Below, in pieces: positions 8,603 to 16,622 of a stretch of 45,699 bases of DNA. The translations under genes and the position numbers were made by a program. Each line of letters opens with the position of its first letter. Position 1 is the first letter of the stretch. A model generated the notes under the pieces. The model made no database searches and was not told the origin of the DNA. It saw only the letters and a program-made list of their open reading frames with translations. The stretch comes from Levilactobacillus koreensis JCM 16448 (GTDB lineage Bacteria; Bacillota; Bacilli; Lactobacillales; Lactobacillaceae), in the NCBI RefSeq assembly GCF_001435525.1, contig NZ_AZDP01000076.1:1-45699 (forward strand). Direction: 5' to 3'.

Positions 8603-9823
8603 ATGTGGTTTAACAATCTAATTACGGCCTTTGTGGTGGGGTATCCCATCTTCGTCTCCATTATCTGGGTCGTTGGCTGTTTATTCTCGGGATTATTGCG
8701 AAAACGGCAACCCCGGACACTATTAAATACCGAAACTGAGCCATTTATTTCAATCCTAGTCCCCGCACACAACGAAACGGAGACTCTTGATTCGGCTGTC
8801 CAATCTTTAGCCGGACTAAATTATGAGCACTATGAAGTGATTTTGATCGACGATTGTAGCACCGACGATACGCCGGTCATGATGGAGCGACTCCAAGCGC
8901 ATTGGGCCGACAAACTGGCCATTACGGTAGTCGCCTTGCCCGTAAATCAGGGGAAGGCAAGTGCGCTCAATCAAGGCCTGCGCGTTGCCAAGGGCGATTA
9001 CCTCATTGCCATCGACGCCGACAGTCTATTAGCCCCAGACGCCGTCACCCAACTAATGACCACGTTACTTGATCAACCGGACTATGGGGCAGTTACCGGC
9101 AAACCCGTTGTGCGGAACCGCTCGACACTACTAGGTCGGCTACAACTCTTGGAATATATCGGTGTGATCGACCTGATCAAAAAGGCGCAGGCCTATTTGA
9201 CCGGCAGTATTACGACAGTCTCTGGCGTCATCGTTGCCTTTCGCCGTGAGGCCCTACTGGAGGTTGGTGGGTGGAATCCCGCCGTCATGACCGAAGACAT
9301 CGATATTACTTGGCGCTTATACCGCCATCATTGGCGCGTCGCCTACGAACCACGGGCCGTCTGCTGGATTCTGGTTCCCGAACGTCTGCGGGGACTGATC
9401 ACGCAACGCCAACGTTGGTCGCGCGGTGGCCTTGAAGTCTTGGTCACCAATTGGCACGGCTTTTACCAGAATCCTTGGGGGCAACGCTTCCTACTCCTAG
9501 AAACCGTTGTGAGCAATCTCTGGGCCGTTGTGACGGCGTTTAGCTTGCTAGCCTACTTCCTAAAGCTACTCTTCTTACACGGACTCTCACTCGACGGCAA
9601 TTTACTCCTAATTCTATTAGTCCTGAGCGGTATTCAATTTACCGTGGGCTTTCTCGCCTCACAGTTGACCGCTAAGTTGGCCGGACCGGAACTGCTACTG
9701 GTGCCCATCTACGTGTTGTATTACTGGATGGTCAACTTGATCAGCTGCCTGTCCGCCATCGCGTCATACTTTATTAGTCCGCAACGCAAAGGCACTTGGC
9801 ATAGTCCAGACCGGGGGATATAA
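8603..9823 (+). CDS. pgaC: Poly-beta-1,6-N-acetylglucosamine synthase (GT2, IcaA/PgaC type)
   Basis: A processive family 2 glycosyltransferase of the membrane, 406 residues, polymerising UDP-GlcNAc into PNAG exopolysaccharide. The motifs are in order: LIDDCSTDD (81-89), IDAD (137-140), TED (230-232) and QRQRW (268-272). These are the D, DxD, ED and QxxRW signatures of hyaluronan/cellulose/PNAG synthases. One or two N-terminal and about three C-terminal membrane segments flank the catalytic domain. The start has GGGGGAG about ten bases upstream. It is followed without a gap by the pgaD-like gene. The family call is firm; the exact polymer is inferred from the deacetylase partner. Confidence 0.88.
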   Translation: MWFNNLITAFVVGYPIFVSIIWVVGCLFSGLLRKRQPRTLLNTETEPFISILVPAHNETETLDSAVQSLAGLNYEHYEVILIDDCSTDDTPVMMERLQAHWADKLAITVVALPVNQGKASALNQGLRVAKGDYLIAIDADSLLAPDAVTQLMTTLLDQPDYGAVTGKPVVRNRSTLLGRLQLLEYIGVIDLIKKAQAYLTGSITTVSGVIVAFRREALLEVGGWNPAVMTEDIDITWRLYRHHWRVAYEPRAVCWILVPERLRGLITQRQRWSRGGLEVLVTNWHGFYQNPWGQRFLLLETVVSNLWAVVTAFSLLAYFLKLLFLHGLSLDGNLLLILLVLSGIQFTVGFLASQLTAKLAGPELLLVPIYVLYYWMVNLISCLSAIASYFISPQRKGTWHSPDRGI

Positions 9824-10117
9824 ATGAAAAATACACCATTCAATCCAGTTATCCGTCATCAGACCAGTCGCCGGAGTCACTGGCTTCGTTGCCTCATTTT
9901 AGTGACCCTTTGGCTCTTCGTTGGTCTCATTGTCGTAGCCAATATCAGTTTCTCACTAGGTCTCTATAGCGATGATCTGGTCAGCCTTTACCTGTTGCTT
10001 AACCTCCAGCCCCACGCCGCGCGCCACATTTTAATGTTGATTGGCTGGCTACTGATCGTCATCCCCATCTTTTGCGGGTGGCGGTGGCATCAGCTTCGAA
10101 AGGAGGCCGACAAATGA
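9824..10117 (+). CDS. pgaD: PgaD/IcaD-like PNAG synthase accessory membrane protein
   Basis: A 97-residue protein with two membrane helices (about 20-45 and 67-87) and a basic C-terminal tail (WRWHQLRK). Sequence similarity alone would be too weak to name it. The size, topology and position immediately after the synthase match IcaD/PgaD, which stimulates the glycosyltransferase. It starts directly after the pgaC stop and shares ATGA (10114-10117) with the next gene. Confidence 0.7.
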   Translation: MKNTPFNPVIRHQTSRRSHWLRCLILVTLWLFVGLIVVANISFSLGLYSDDLVSLYLLLNLQPHAARHILMLIGWLLIVIPIFCGWRWHQLRKEADK

Positions 10118-11001
10118 CCCCACGTCGCTGCCGCCAATGGTTCCTAATTGGCCTGCTGCTCACCGTTGTCTTCAGTCTCGGCTGGACCTATCAGCAGCAG
10201 GCCAGTCAGCAACATCACACACAGGACAGTTACGCGCTCCCGGCACGCTACCGCCAATTGAAAAACGGGATTATGATTTTTTGTTACCACCGCGTCCTAG
10301 CCGATTCGTTACCCACCCGGGTTGCCCAGAAGCTATCTACCAACTCCCAGCTCCACGAGTTCAACGTCCCGGCTAGTGAATTTGCCGCCCAGATGAAGTA
10401 CCTCCACGACCACCACATCAAGGTGATCACCAGTCAGGAAATGACGCGACTAGTCCGTTCCCAGCAACCGATTCGGGGCAAATACGTGGTCTTGACCTTC
10501 GATGATATCGACCGGAGTGTCAGCGACAACGCCATCCCCGTCATGAAAAAGTATGATCTGCCCTTTACCGCTTTTGTGATTACTGGGAACACCGGTGAAT
10601 ATCGGGAGGGCAGTCAAATGGCCACGTGGCAGGAGATCCGGCAAGCCCAGGATACGGCCGGTGATCGGATGACACTCGGGTTGCATACTCACGACCTGCA
10701 CCATTTAAACGCCAAGTTCCAGCCCATCTTCACTCAGCCCCACTACACGGGCAAGTTTGAACGTGACTTCACCCGTTCGCTCACCGAGCTTCGCACCCAC
10801 ACTGGGGTCACGGCCAGCTCGTTTGCCTACCCGTACGGTGGTGGAACTCCCGCCATCAGCCACTTTCTGTCCCAACAGGATCTCAGCTGGGTCGCAACGT
10901 TGAATTCGGGGATCGTTACGGATGACACCAACCTCAACGACACCCCCCGCCTCATCGTCAATCATGAAAGCTGGCCTTCTATTCGGGACTGGCTGAAGTA
11001 G
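10114..11001 (+). CDS. pgaB: Polysaccharide N-deacetylase (IcaB/PgaB type)
   Basis: A membrane-anchored, extracellular carbohydrate esterase 4 enzyme of 295 residues that partly de-N-acetylates PNAG so that it stays at the cell surface. There is an N-terminal signal anchor (about 9-25). The NodB domain starts at YHR (58-60), has TFDD (128-131) with the catalytic/metal aspartates, and HTHDLHHL (191-198) with the metal histidines, then FAYPYGG (238-243). The ATG at 10114 has AGGAGG at the right distance and overlaps the pgaD stop by four bases, so the three genes are co-translated. There is no separate icaC-type exporter here. Confidence 0.87.
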   Translation: MTPRRCRQWFLIGLLLTVVFSLGWTYQQQASQQHHTQDSYALPARYRQLKNGIMIFCYHRVLADSLPTRVAQKLSTNSQLHEFNVPASEFAAQMKYLHDHHIKVITSQEMTRLVRSQQPIRGKYVVLTFDDIDRSVSDNAIPVMKKYDLPFTAFVITGNTGEYREGSQMATWQEIRQAQDTAGDRMTLGLHTHDLHHLNAKFQPIFTQPHYTGKFERDFTRSLTELRTHTGVTASSFAYPYGGGTPAISHFLSQQDLSWVATLNSGIVTDDTNLNDTPRLIVNHESWPSIRDWLK

Positions 11002-11017
11002 ACTTGTGTGAGCTGGC

Positions 11018-11064
11018 CCGTACTACGGCTGTCAGAGACTACGCCGGCTCTGACTGTGTTTTCA
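11018..11064 (-). repeat. Short remnant of module B ends
   Basis: GGCCCGTACTACGGCTGTCAG followed within 30 bases by GCCGGCTCTGACTG gives the two outer ends of module B in minus orientation, with everything between deleted. It lies just after the pgaB stop. Confidence 0.4.
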
Positions 11065-11157
11065 GGCAACCATTCTCAAATGGTCAGCACCCCCAGCATG
11101 ACAGCATAACTATCATCACGTGAAAATAAGTCGTTTCAGTTTCAATGCAATACACAA

Positions 11158-11203
11158 CGCAAAAAGCAGATGCTGGGCAAAGGTCCCGGCACCTGCTTTC
11201 TTA
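11158..11203 (+). terminator. Terminator between pga operon and NCS1 permease
   Basis: A long interrupted stem (AAAGCAGATGCTGGG 11163-11177 / CCCGGCACCTGCTTT 11185-11199) with flanking A and T stretches. The two genes converge here, so it may act on both strands. The rest of 11065-11341 shows nothing I can name. Confidence 0.65.
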
Positions 11204-11341
11204 GTTTGTTGTTATCTTGAATGAGGCTTTTTGAATTTTAATTTGATCGATAGCTGTCACGACCATGAGACAAAGCAAGTTTCACCAGACTAACGCCATC
11301 CCATGTCGCAAACCAATCTAGCCGATTCGAAGGCGGCTACC

Positions 11342-12754
11342 TTAAGCCTTTTCTGCTCTAGGTTGAACCAACCGCATGCCAATCCAGTAGATAATGGCGG
11401 CAATTGCCATGGCAATAAAGGTGGCTCCAATCGTCGTGGCAATCACTGGAATCTGTTTGAGTGCCCAGTAGGCTACCACACCCAGTACCCAGCTAGCAAC
11501 GGCGACCCAGTTGATGCCGTGCGCATACCAGTAAGCGCCGCGAACCTTGGTGAATTCGCTCAGGCGGTACTGCTTGCCCTTTAGGAAGAAGTAATCCACC
11601 AAGAAGATGGCGATTTCTGGACCCAGGAACATGCCGATACCATCCAAGAACGCTTCGAAAACGTCTAGGAAACTTGCCAGATAAACTGGAATGAAGGTGA
11701 CTAACGTTGCGGCAATCGTGACGATCCACAGGCTAACGCGCAATGATAACCGATGCGTCATGTTAGTCAGTGCCGAGCCGGCCGACATCAGGTTGACCGC
11801 GTTAGCCGTGGTACTAGTCAAAACGATGACCAGTAACGCAATCACACCCAGACCTAATTTAGCGGCAACGGTACTAGGGTCGGAATTGTTCGGGTCAAAG
11901 TGATTCAGCGACACCGCCGTGCCAATCGTGGCAAACAGACCGATGAAGGCAAACCAGAACAACCCGAAGTTCGCGCCCAGAAATGAGGAAGTCGTGGCTG
12001 CCGACTTTTTCGCCGTGAAGCGACTGAAGTCCGACGCTGCCGTGACCCATGCCAAGTTAAAGGCGGCTAACGTATCGGCCGCGACCCCGGAAGACATCCG
12101 CATGTTGTGCGGTGGCTGCCAAGTCACGATGTCATGGAAAGAGACCGTCTTAAAGACCACGATTGATTCCCACATCACAAAGATGACGACCAAGACGATC
12201 CCAATCCGTTCGATCATTTGGACCGACTTTTCCCCCACCGAGATACTCAATAAATGCAGAACACTCATAATCAAAATACCGATGATCAAGCCAAACGTCC
12301 CACCTGGTTTACCGTACAGTGGCCAGCCAAATAATTCCCCAAAAATATAGCTGATCGATGTGGCGGCGATAAATGTGTTGACGGCCGCCCAACCGATGAA
12401 CTGGACTACGTTAATGACCGACGGAATGAAGCTCCCCCGCAAGCCAAATGAAGCCCGGGTCAACGCCATCGCTGGCAACCCCGTTTGGTAGCCCATGTAG
12501 CTGGCAACCGCTAATAACGCGTATGAGACTAGCCCGACAATTACCAGCGTGGTCGACGCGGTCAGAAACCCGCAGGCCGCAATCACCCCACCAATGTACC
12601 ACGTGCCGTTGTTCGCGTTCGCACCGACCCAGGTGGCAAAGAGATCCCACTTGGACATTCGCCGGTGCTTGTGCGGAATCGACTCGACGCGGCCAAATTC
12701 CCGTGGCGCCGGCTGTGGCGTCTCAGACTTGCTAACCTTCACTTCTTGTGCCAT
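11342..12754 (-). CDS. codB: NCS1-family nucleobase permease (cytosine permease-like)
   Basis: A 470-residue integral membrane protein with about twelve helices, of the nucleobase:cation symporter-1 family. It has the family's early signature (WVGANANNGTWYIGG, about 42-56) and the tail LVDYFFLKGKQYRLSEF. It lies 34 bp after a nucleoside deoxyribosyltransferase gene behind a PyrR-type attenuator. This favours a pyrimidine base (cytosine or uracil) as substrate; that is inference, and other NCS1 substrates such as purines are possible. The ATG at 12752-12754 has GGGAAAGG upstream. Confidence 0.8.
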   Translation of the reverse strand: MAQEVKVSKSETPQPAPREFGRVESIPHKHRRMSKWDLFATWVGANANNGTWYIGGVIAACGFLTASTTLVIVGLVSYALLAVASYMGYQTGLPAMALTRASFGLRGSFIPSVINVVQFIGWAAVNTFIAATSISYIFGELFGWPLYGKPGGTFGLIIGILIMSVLHLLSISVGEKSVQMIERIGIVLVVIFVMWESIVVFKTVSFHDIVTWQPPHNMRMSSGVAADTLAAFNLAWVTAASDFSRFTAKKSAATTSSFLGANFGLFWFAFIGLFATIGTAVSLNHFDPNNSDPSTVAAKLGLGVIALLVIVLTSTTANAVNLMSAGSALTNMTHRLSLRVSLWIVTIAATLVTFIPVYLASFLDVFEAFLDGIGMFLGPEIAIFLVDYFFLKGKQYRLSEFTKVRGAYWYAHGINWVAVASWVLGVVAYWALKQIPVIATTIGATFIAMAIAAIIYWIGMRLVQPRAEKA

Positions 12755-12788
12755 CGATTCTCACCTTTCCCTTTAGTTAACCCACGAC

Positions 12789-13229
12789 TTACAGAATTTC
12801 CCCAACAAACTCGCCAGTAGTTAGCGTGTTGAAATCGTACGTCTTGAAATCGTCAACGTGCTTGGTGTACCAGTGCATGCTCTCGGTAATCATCAAGTTG
12901 ACGGCTTCATCCTTCTCCTGCAGGGCCAGGATTGGTTTGTTGCTCATCGTGGCAACGCCCAGTTCGTATGCTGTCCCGGAATCTAGGTTCTTCGCTTCGA
13001 AATCGATGACCGTGACGATAACGTCCGCAGCTGCGATTTGGTCCATGTCACGATGGAAGATCTCCGTCGCCCATGGCTTGGTGAACTGCTCGTTGGCAGC
13101 GTCTTGGTGCAACCGTGGTGAGTAGAAATCCTTCACCGTTGGGTTAGCTTCTAAGGCGGCCTCCAGGCGTTTCACCCGGTCGACCTGTTCGGGACTAAAG
13201 AACGGACTTGCAACGTAAATCTGTGCCAT
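12789..13229 (-). CDS. ndt: Nucleoside 2-deoxyribosyltransferase
   Basis: A cytosolic enzyme of 146 residues that moves 2-deoxyribose between nucleobases, a salvage activity typical of lactobacilli. The N-terminus IYVASPFF is the beta-1 nucleotide-binding segment. DSGTAYELG holds Asp83 and the likely nucleophile Glu89, the counterpart of the catalytic glutamate of the Lactobacillus leichmannii enzyme. It starts with ATG at 13227-13229 behind GGAGG. It is first in a two-gene operon with the NCS1 permease, so imported bases can be converted at once. Confidence 0.9.
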   Translation of the reverse strand: MAQIYVASPFFSPEQVDRVKRLEAALEANPTVKDFYSPRLHQDAANEQFTKPWATEIFHRDMDQIAAADVIVTVIDFEAKNLDSGTAYELGVATMSNKPILALQEKDEAVNLMITESMHWYTKHVDDFKTYDFNTLTTGEFVGEIL

Positions 13230-13273
13230 GTATAAACTCCTCCATGAGTATCGATTTCAACCATCCGGCCATG

Positions 13274-13372
13274 AAAAAAGCGGCCGATCCCGCAAGGAGT
13301 CAGGCCGCTAGCTCACATTTAAAGACAGCGAATTCTACCGGACCATTCCTAGCCTCACGGGACTAAGTTAAA
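13274..13372 (-). promoter_or_regulatory. PyrR-binding attenuator of the ndt-permease operon
   Basis: On the minus strand, GTCCCGTGAGGCTAGGAATGG (13343-13363) matches the PyrR anti-antiterminator binding loop (UCCxGxGAGGCU). Downstream, a terminator (AGCGGCC 13279-13285 / GGCCGCT 13303-13309) ends in a T run (13274-13279). PyrR bound to UMP stabilises the binding loop and lets the terminator form. This places the operon under pyrimidine repression. Confidence 0.8.
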
Positions 13373-13396
13373 AGGACTATTTGGTTGTTGTTAGGT

Positions 13397-13425
13397 ATTA
13401 TACGGGGTGCGTCAAAATCCGTCAA
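13397..13425 (-). promoter_or_regulatory. Promoter of the ndt-permease operon
   Basis: The -35 TTGACG (13420-13425) and -10 TATAAT (13397-13402) have a 17-bp spacer, immediately upstream of the PyrR attenuator. The stretch 13430-13795 to its right holds no gene or clear site. Confidence 0.8.
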
Positions 13426-13795
13426 TCACTCATCGACGCTTTGAAAGGTGAGTTAACCGTTTGACGCCCCGCCTGCCGTGCCCTAAAATTTTTCTGATAA
13501 TAATTGGAGATAAGTTTGGTAATAAATTAACCGCTCCGTCAGCCAGGTGAAGATTTGTTATTGCTTGAGAAACGATGGTGATTTGGCAGTAATTAGTTCA
13601 GAGTTATCCGGTGCTATCACGCGTCCCAATGGTCATCCCCAAACTACTATCATCCCAATTTAAATCCGGATATCCTAATCAACTCTTGCCACGGACAAAG
13701 CCAATCTAAGCCGGCAAAATCTCCGATAATCACAAACTGAAAATTCAAAGCCAATTTTCCACCAACTACAGGCATACCCCAATGTCGCCGGAGCA

Positions 13796-13926
13796 GGCGG
13801 TTGGCGGGGACGCAACCCCGCCCGAGCGTCTTTCTCGGCCTTAGGACACGGACGCCAAAGCTGAGTCTGAAGACCGCCCCGCAGGATTCAGGCGGGTCCC
13901 ACCGGGTGAAGTCCCTGCCAACCGCC
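13796..13926 (+). repeat. Diverged module-B-like repeat (C1)
   Basis: Perfect 10-bp outer arms (GGCGGTTGGC 13796-13805 / GCCAACCGCC 13917-13926) and GC-rich inner hairpins. Its right half (GAAGACCGCC..CAGG.TTC.GGCGGGTCCCACCGGGTGAAGTCCC) aligns with the copy at 39056-39232. It lies 40 bp before the ydbS promoter. Confidence 0.6.
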
Positions 13927-13962
13927 AGCGACAAGAAACACATATTCGTTTACCCCTGTCGG

Positions 13963-13991
13963 TTGTCAATATGCCGGGTGATTGCTACACT
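13963..13991 (+). promoter_or_regulatory. Promoter of the ydbS-ydbT operon
   Basis: The -35 TTGTCA (13963-13968) and -10 TACACT (13986-13991) have a 17-bp spacer, about 30 bases before the ydbS start. Confidence 0.6.
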
Positions 13992-14021
13992 TAGATTATC
14001 AAGGAGAGGAGTTTGCACACT

Positions 14022-14498
14022 ATGCAACCAACCACGCATCATCTGCCACCCCGCATCAAGCGCATCTGGGGGTACAGCGCCCTGGGGAGTCTGCTGGCAT
14101 TGATCGTCATCACCGGGCTACTTCAACTTACCTACCTTTACTGGAATTGGGCCGTCTGGATTCCCATTGCCAGTCTCGTTTTAACCATCGTGGAACCCAT
14201 CGTTGAGGTCGCCTTGATCCCCTACCGCTACCAATTTACGCGCTATCAGATTTCCGACTTGGCGGTTGAAATGCAAGCCGGCTTTATTTTTCAAAAGCGG
14301 GTCGCCATTCCGATTGCCCGGGTCCAAAACGTCACGCTCAACGCCGGTCCCCTGTTGCAGTGGCAAAAATTGACGAAGGTCACCGTGGCGACCGCCGCTA
14401 CCAGCCATAGCATTGAAGGCCTTGAGCTGCCCGAGGCCGAGCAATTCCGTGAACAGATCATGCGGTTAGCTCGGGAGGCGCGCCATGACAACGCCTAA
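14022..14498 (+). CDS. ydbS: PH-domain-containing membrane protein (YdbS type)
   Basis: A 158-residue protein with two membrane helices (about 21-42 and 48-64) followed by one bacterial PH domain (bPH2, formerly DUF304). The domain starts near YRYQFTRYQISDLAVEMQAGFIF, and the conserved IPIARVQNVTL segment is visible. Biochemical function is not known; in Bacillus the YdbS-YdbT pair contributes to resistance to antimicrobial compounds. The ATG at 14022 is preferred over an in-frame TTG at 14013 because GGAGAGGAG lies ten bases before the ATG. It overlaps ydbT by 14 bases. Confidence 0.8.
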   Translation: MQPTTHHLPPRIKRIWGYSALGSLLALIVITGLLQLTYLYWNWAVWIPIASLVLTIVEPIVEVALIPYRYQFTRYQISDLAVEMQAGFIFQKRVAIPIARVQNVTLNAGPLLQWQKLTKVTVATAATSHSIEGLELPEAEQFREQIMRLAREARHDNA

Positions 14499-15939
14499 AC
14501 GAACCCATCCTCTGGGCCTCCTTCAGCACATCGCGAAAAGTTTCAAGGACTACTGGTTTTTATTTATTTTGTTATTATCCCAATGGCGTCACATTAACTC
14601 CATCTGGTTCTGGGGCACATTAGCCTTAATGCTACTAGTCTTCCTGATCTGGCCTACGCTAAAGTGGCTCACACTGTCCTACGCCGTGACCCCCGACGCC
14701 GTGATCATTCACTCCGGCATCTTCGTCCGGCACCACGAACACATCCCCTACTCGCGCATCCAAACGGTGCAGCGTAAACAGTGGTTTTACCTTCGCCCAT
14801 TCAAACTAGAAGAAGTGCTGATTGAGACCGCTAGTCACGACGACAACGCTCCGGAAGCCCGGTTAGCCGCGGTTCCCACCGACGTGGCTGATGCCATTGA
14901 TCATTACCGGCACACCGCACCTACCACAACGCCAACCGCAGCGGACGAGGTAGCCACACCGGACGCGGCCGCGATTCCTGTCCCAACCGACACCCCCGTC
15001 CTGGCCCACTATCGAATCAACTCGACGGACTTAATCAAGTTTGGTCTGACATCACTCATTTTTATTCCATTTCTACTAGTTCTCCTGGGGCTATACAATA
15101 AGCTCCCTAAATCATTTACCAATTCACTGATCGATGATGCCAGTCACATGGCGTTGGTCATGCTCATTGGCGGTATCGTCTTGGTGATCATCGTCGCTTG
15201 GCTGGGGGCCTTTCTCTGGACCTTAACGCGCTACTATCACTTCGAACTCGACCGCGAACCCGACCAACTCAAGGCCGCCAAGGGGCTCTTTCAACGCAAC
15301 ACCATCACGGCTCCCATCGCACGGATTCAGGCCATTCGGATCAAACAAAATATTTTGCGGCAATGGCTGCACCTGCAAACGGTTCAAGTTCTGATCGCCT
15401 CCAAAGCCGCCAGCGACGACGATGACAACGATTTGGTCATCATGCCGGTAATCGCCAATCAGGCCGTTTATCAGACCATGACGCCGTTCGTTGACTGGCT
15501 ACCGCAGACTGTGCCGGACCTGACCGCCCTGCGCGTTCCCCGCAACTGGTATCTCATCCGCAACGCCGTTTTATTCGTGGCTCTGCCAGCCGTCATTATT
15601 GCCTGGCTCTGGCCCCATCTGAGTTGTATTAGTCTCCTGCTGGTCATTATCGCCGTTCTTCAGGGCCGTTTTGCCGGTCGTAATACGGCGGGAGCACTGA
15701 TTTCGTCCAACCTGTTAGCCTTACAGACTGGCCACTTTTGGACGCGGGAGGTCTACTACGTTCCCGCCGATAAAATTCAATCCATGAATTTCCAGCAATC
15801 CATTTGGATGAAGAAGACGCAGCTCGCACACTTAACCGTTAACGTGCGCCATGGCAATCACAACCAAGCCATTGAACTACGCTACGTTCCCGTCACTGCC
15901 GCCCAAGATCTCTACAGTTGGTATCTGCACCGCACTTAG
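14485..15939 (+). CDS. ydbT: PH-domain-containing membrane protein (YdbT type)
   Basis: A 484-residue membrane protein with pairs of helices alternating with bPH2 domains. Three domains are visible: about 68-130 (AVTPDAVIIHSGIFVRHHEHIPYSRIQTVQ), about 255-325 (the conserved IARIQAIRIKQ) and about 410-480 (VYYVPADKIQSMNFQQS). A low-complexity Ala/Thr/Pro linker (about 140-175) separates the first domain from the next membrane pair. Translational coupling with ydbS (14-base overlap) suggests the two act as one membrane complex. The DUF2200 gene follows after 15 bases. Confidence 0.82.
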   Translation: MTTPKRTHPLGLLQHIAKSFKDYWFLFILLLSQWRHINSIWFWGTLALMLLVFLIWPTLKWLTLSYAVTPDAVIIHSGIFVRHHEHIPYSRIQTVQRKQWFYLRPFKLEEVLIETASHDDNAPEARLAAVPTDVADAIDHYRHTAPTTTPTAADEVATPDAAAIPVPTDTPVLAHYRINSTDLIKFGLTSLIFIPFLLVLLGLYNKLPKSFTNSLIDDASHMALVMLIGGIVLVIIVAWLGAFLWTLTRYYHFELDREPDQLKAAKGLFQRNTITAPIARIQAIRIKQNILRQWLHLQTVQVLIASKAASDDDDNDLVIMPVIANQAVYQTMTPFVDWLPQTVPDLTALRVPRNWYLIRNAVLFVALPAVIIAWLWPHLSCISLLLVIIAVLQGRFAGRNTAGALISSNLLALQTGHFWTREVYYVPADKIQSMNFQQSIWMKKTQLAHLTVNVRHGNHNQAIELRYVPVTAAQDLYSWYLHRT

Positions 15940-15954
15940 AAGGGAGCTCGCATC

Positions 15955-16302
15955 ATGACCGAACCGCGAATTTTTAAAATGTCGTTTGCTAAGATCTATC
16001 CACTCTATCAGCAAAAATTGGCAAAAAAGAATCGCACTACTGCCGAACTCGACCAAGTCATCACCTGGTTAACGGGTTACGATGCGCCTGCCCTACAACG
16101 CCAACTCGAACAACAAGTCACCATTAAAACATTCTTCGCGGCCGCACCACGGCTCAACCCCAATGCCCACCTCATCACCGGTGTCATCTGCGGCGTCCGC
16201 GTCGAAGACATCGCCGATCCACTCATGCAACAGATTCGCTACCTCGACAAGCTCGTCGACGAACTGGCTAAGGGAAAGTCGATGGATCAAGTCTTACGGT
16301 AG
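15955..16302 (+). CDS. DUF2200 family protein
   Basis: A 115-residue soluble protein with the DUF2200 features: RIFKMSFAKIYPLY at the N-terminus, ELDQVITWLTGY, then NPNAHLITGVICGVRVEDI and a C-terminal LDKLVDELAKGKSMD. The function of the family is not known. AAGGGAG precedes the start. It is the last gene of the ydbS-ydbT operon by spacing, though many relatives occur alone, so a joint function is not implied. Confidence 0.85.
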   Translation: MTEPRIFKMSFAKIYPLYQQKLAKKNRTTAELDQVITWLTGYDAPALQRQLEQQVTIKTFFAAAPRLNPNAHLITGVICGVRVEDIADPLMQQIRYLDKLVDELAKGKSMDQVLR

Positions 16303-16331
16303 GTGAAACTGGCCACGCTACGGCTCTGTCC

Positions 16332-16453
16332 TTCGCCTTACCGGCTGGCAGATATGGGCTGGAAACAGTGCAAACACAATTTGAAGCCTCGAAAAACACG
16401 AGTCTCCAAAATTGGTTTTCTACTAAGCCAGAATCCCTGGCAGCCGTAGTGCG
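16332..16453 (+). repeat. Hybrid repeat: left part of module A joined to right end of module B
   Basis: Positions 16332-16428 follow module A (TTCGCCTTACCGGC..., the GAAGCCTCG/CGAGTC hairpin, TTTTCTACTAAGCCA). The sequence then switches near 16429 to the right terminus of module B (AGAATCCCTGGCAGCCGTAGTGCG). This is what a deletion from within A to the end of B in one composite would leave. A further B-end-like scrap (GGCCACGCTACGGCTCTGTC) lies just before it at 16311-16330. Confidence 0.7.
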
Positions 16454-16474
16454 ACCCAGAGACATCAATCCCGC

Positions 16475-16519
16475 AAAAAAACACTCACCACAGAAAAAAT
16501 CCGTGGTGGGTGTTTTTTA
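16475..16519. terminator. Bidirectional terminator between convergent operons
   Basis: AAAAAACACTCACCAC (from 16475) pairs with GTGGTGGGTGTTTTTT (to 16518), with an A run on one side and a T run on the other. It serves the ydbST-DUF2200 operon (plus) and the ABC operon (minus). Nothing else was recognised in 16520-16622. Confidence 0.85.
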
Positions 16520-16622
16520 TTTCAAGTCAGCATTCCCCAACGCTGACTTGCTCCCCTTGGCAACGACTGCACTTCCCCAAGCCGTTTGGCCGCCAAAATA
16601 AATCAATTCTGAAACCTACTCT

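Noticed and set aside
13650-14103. Frames over the C1 repeat
   Set aside because: They are GC-rich repeat translation with no codon pattern.
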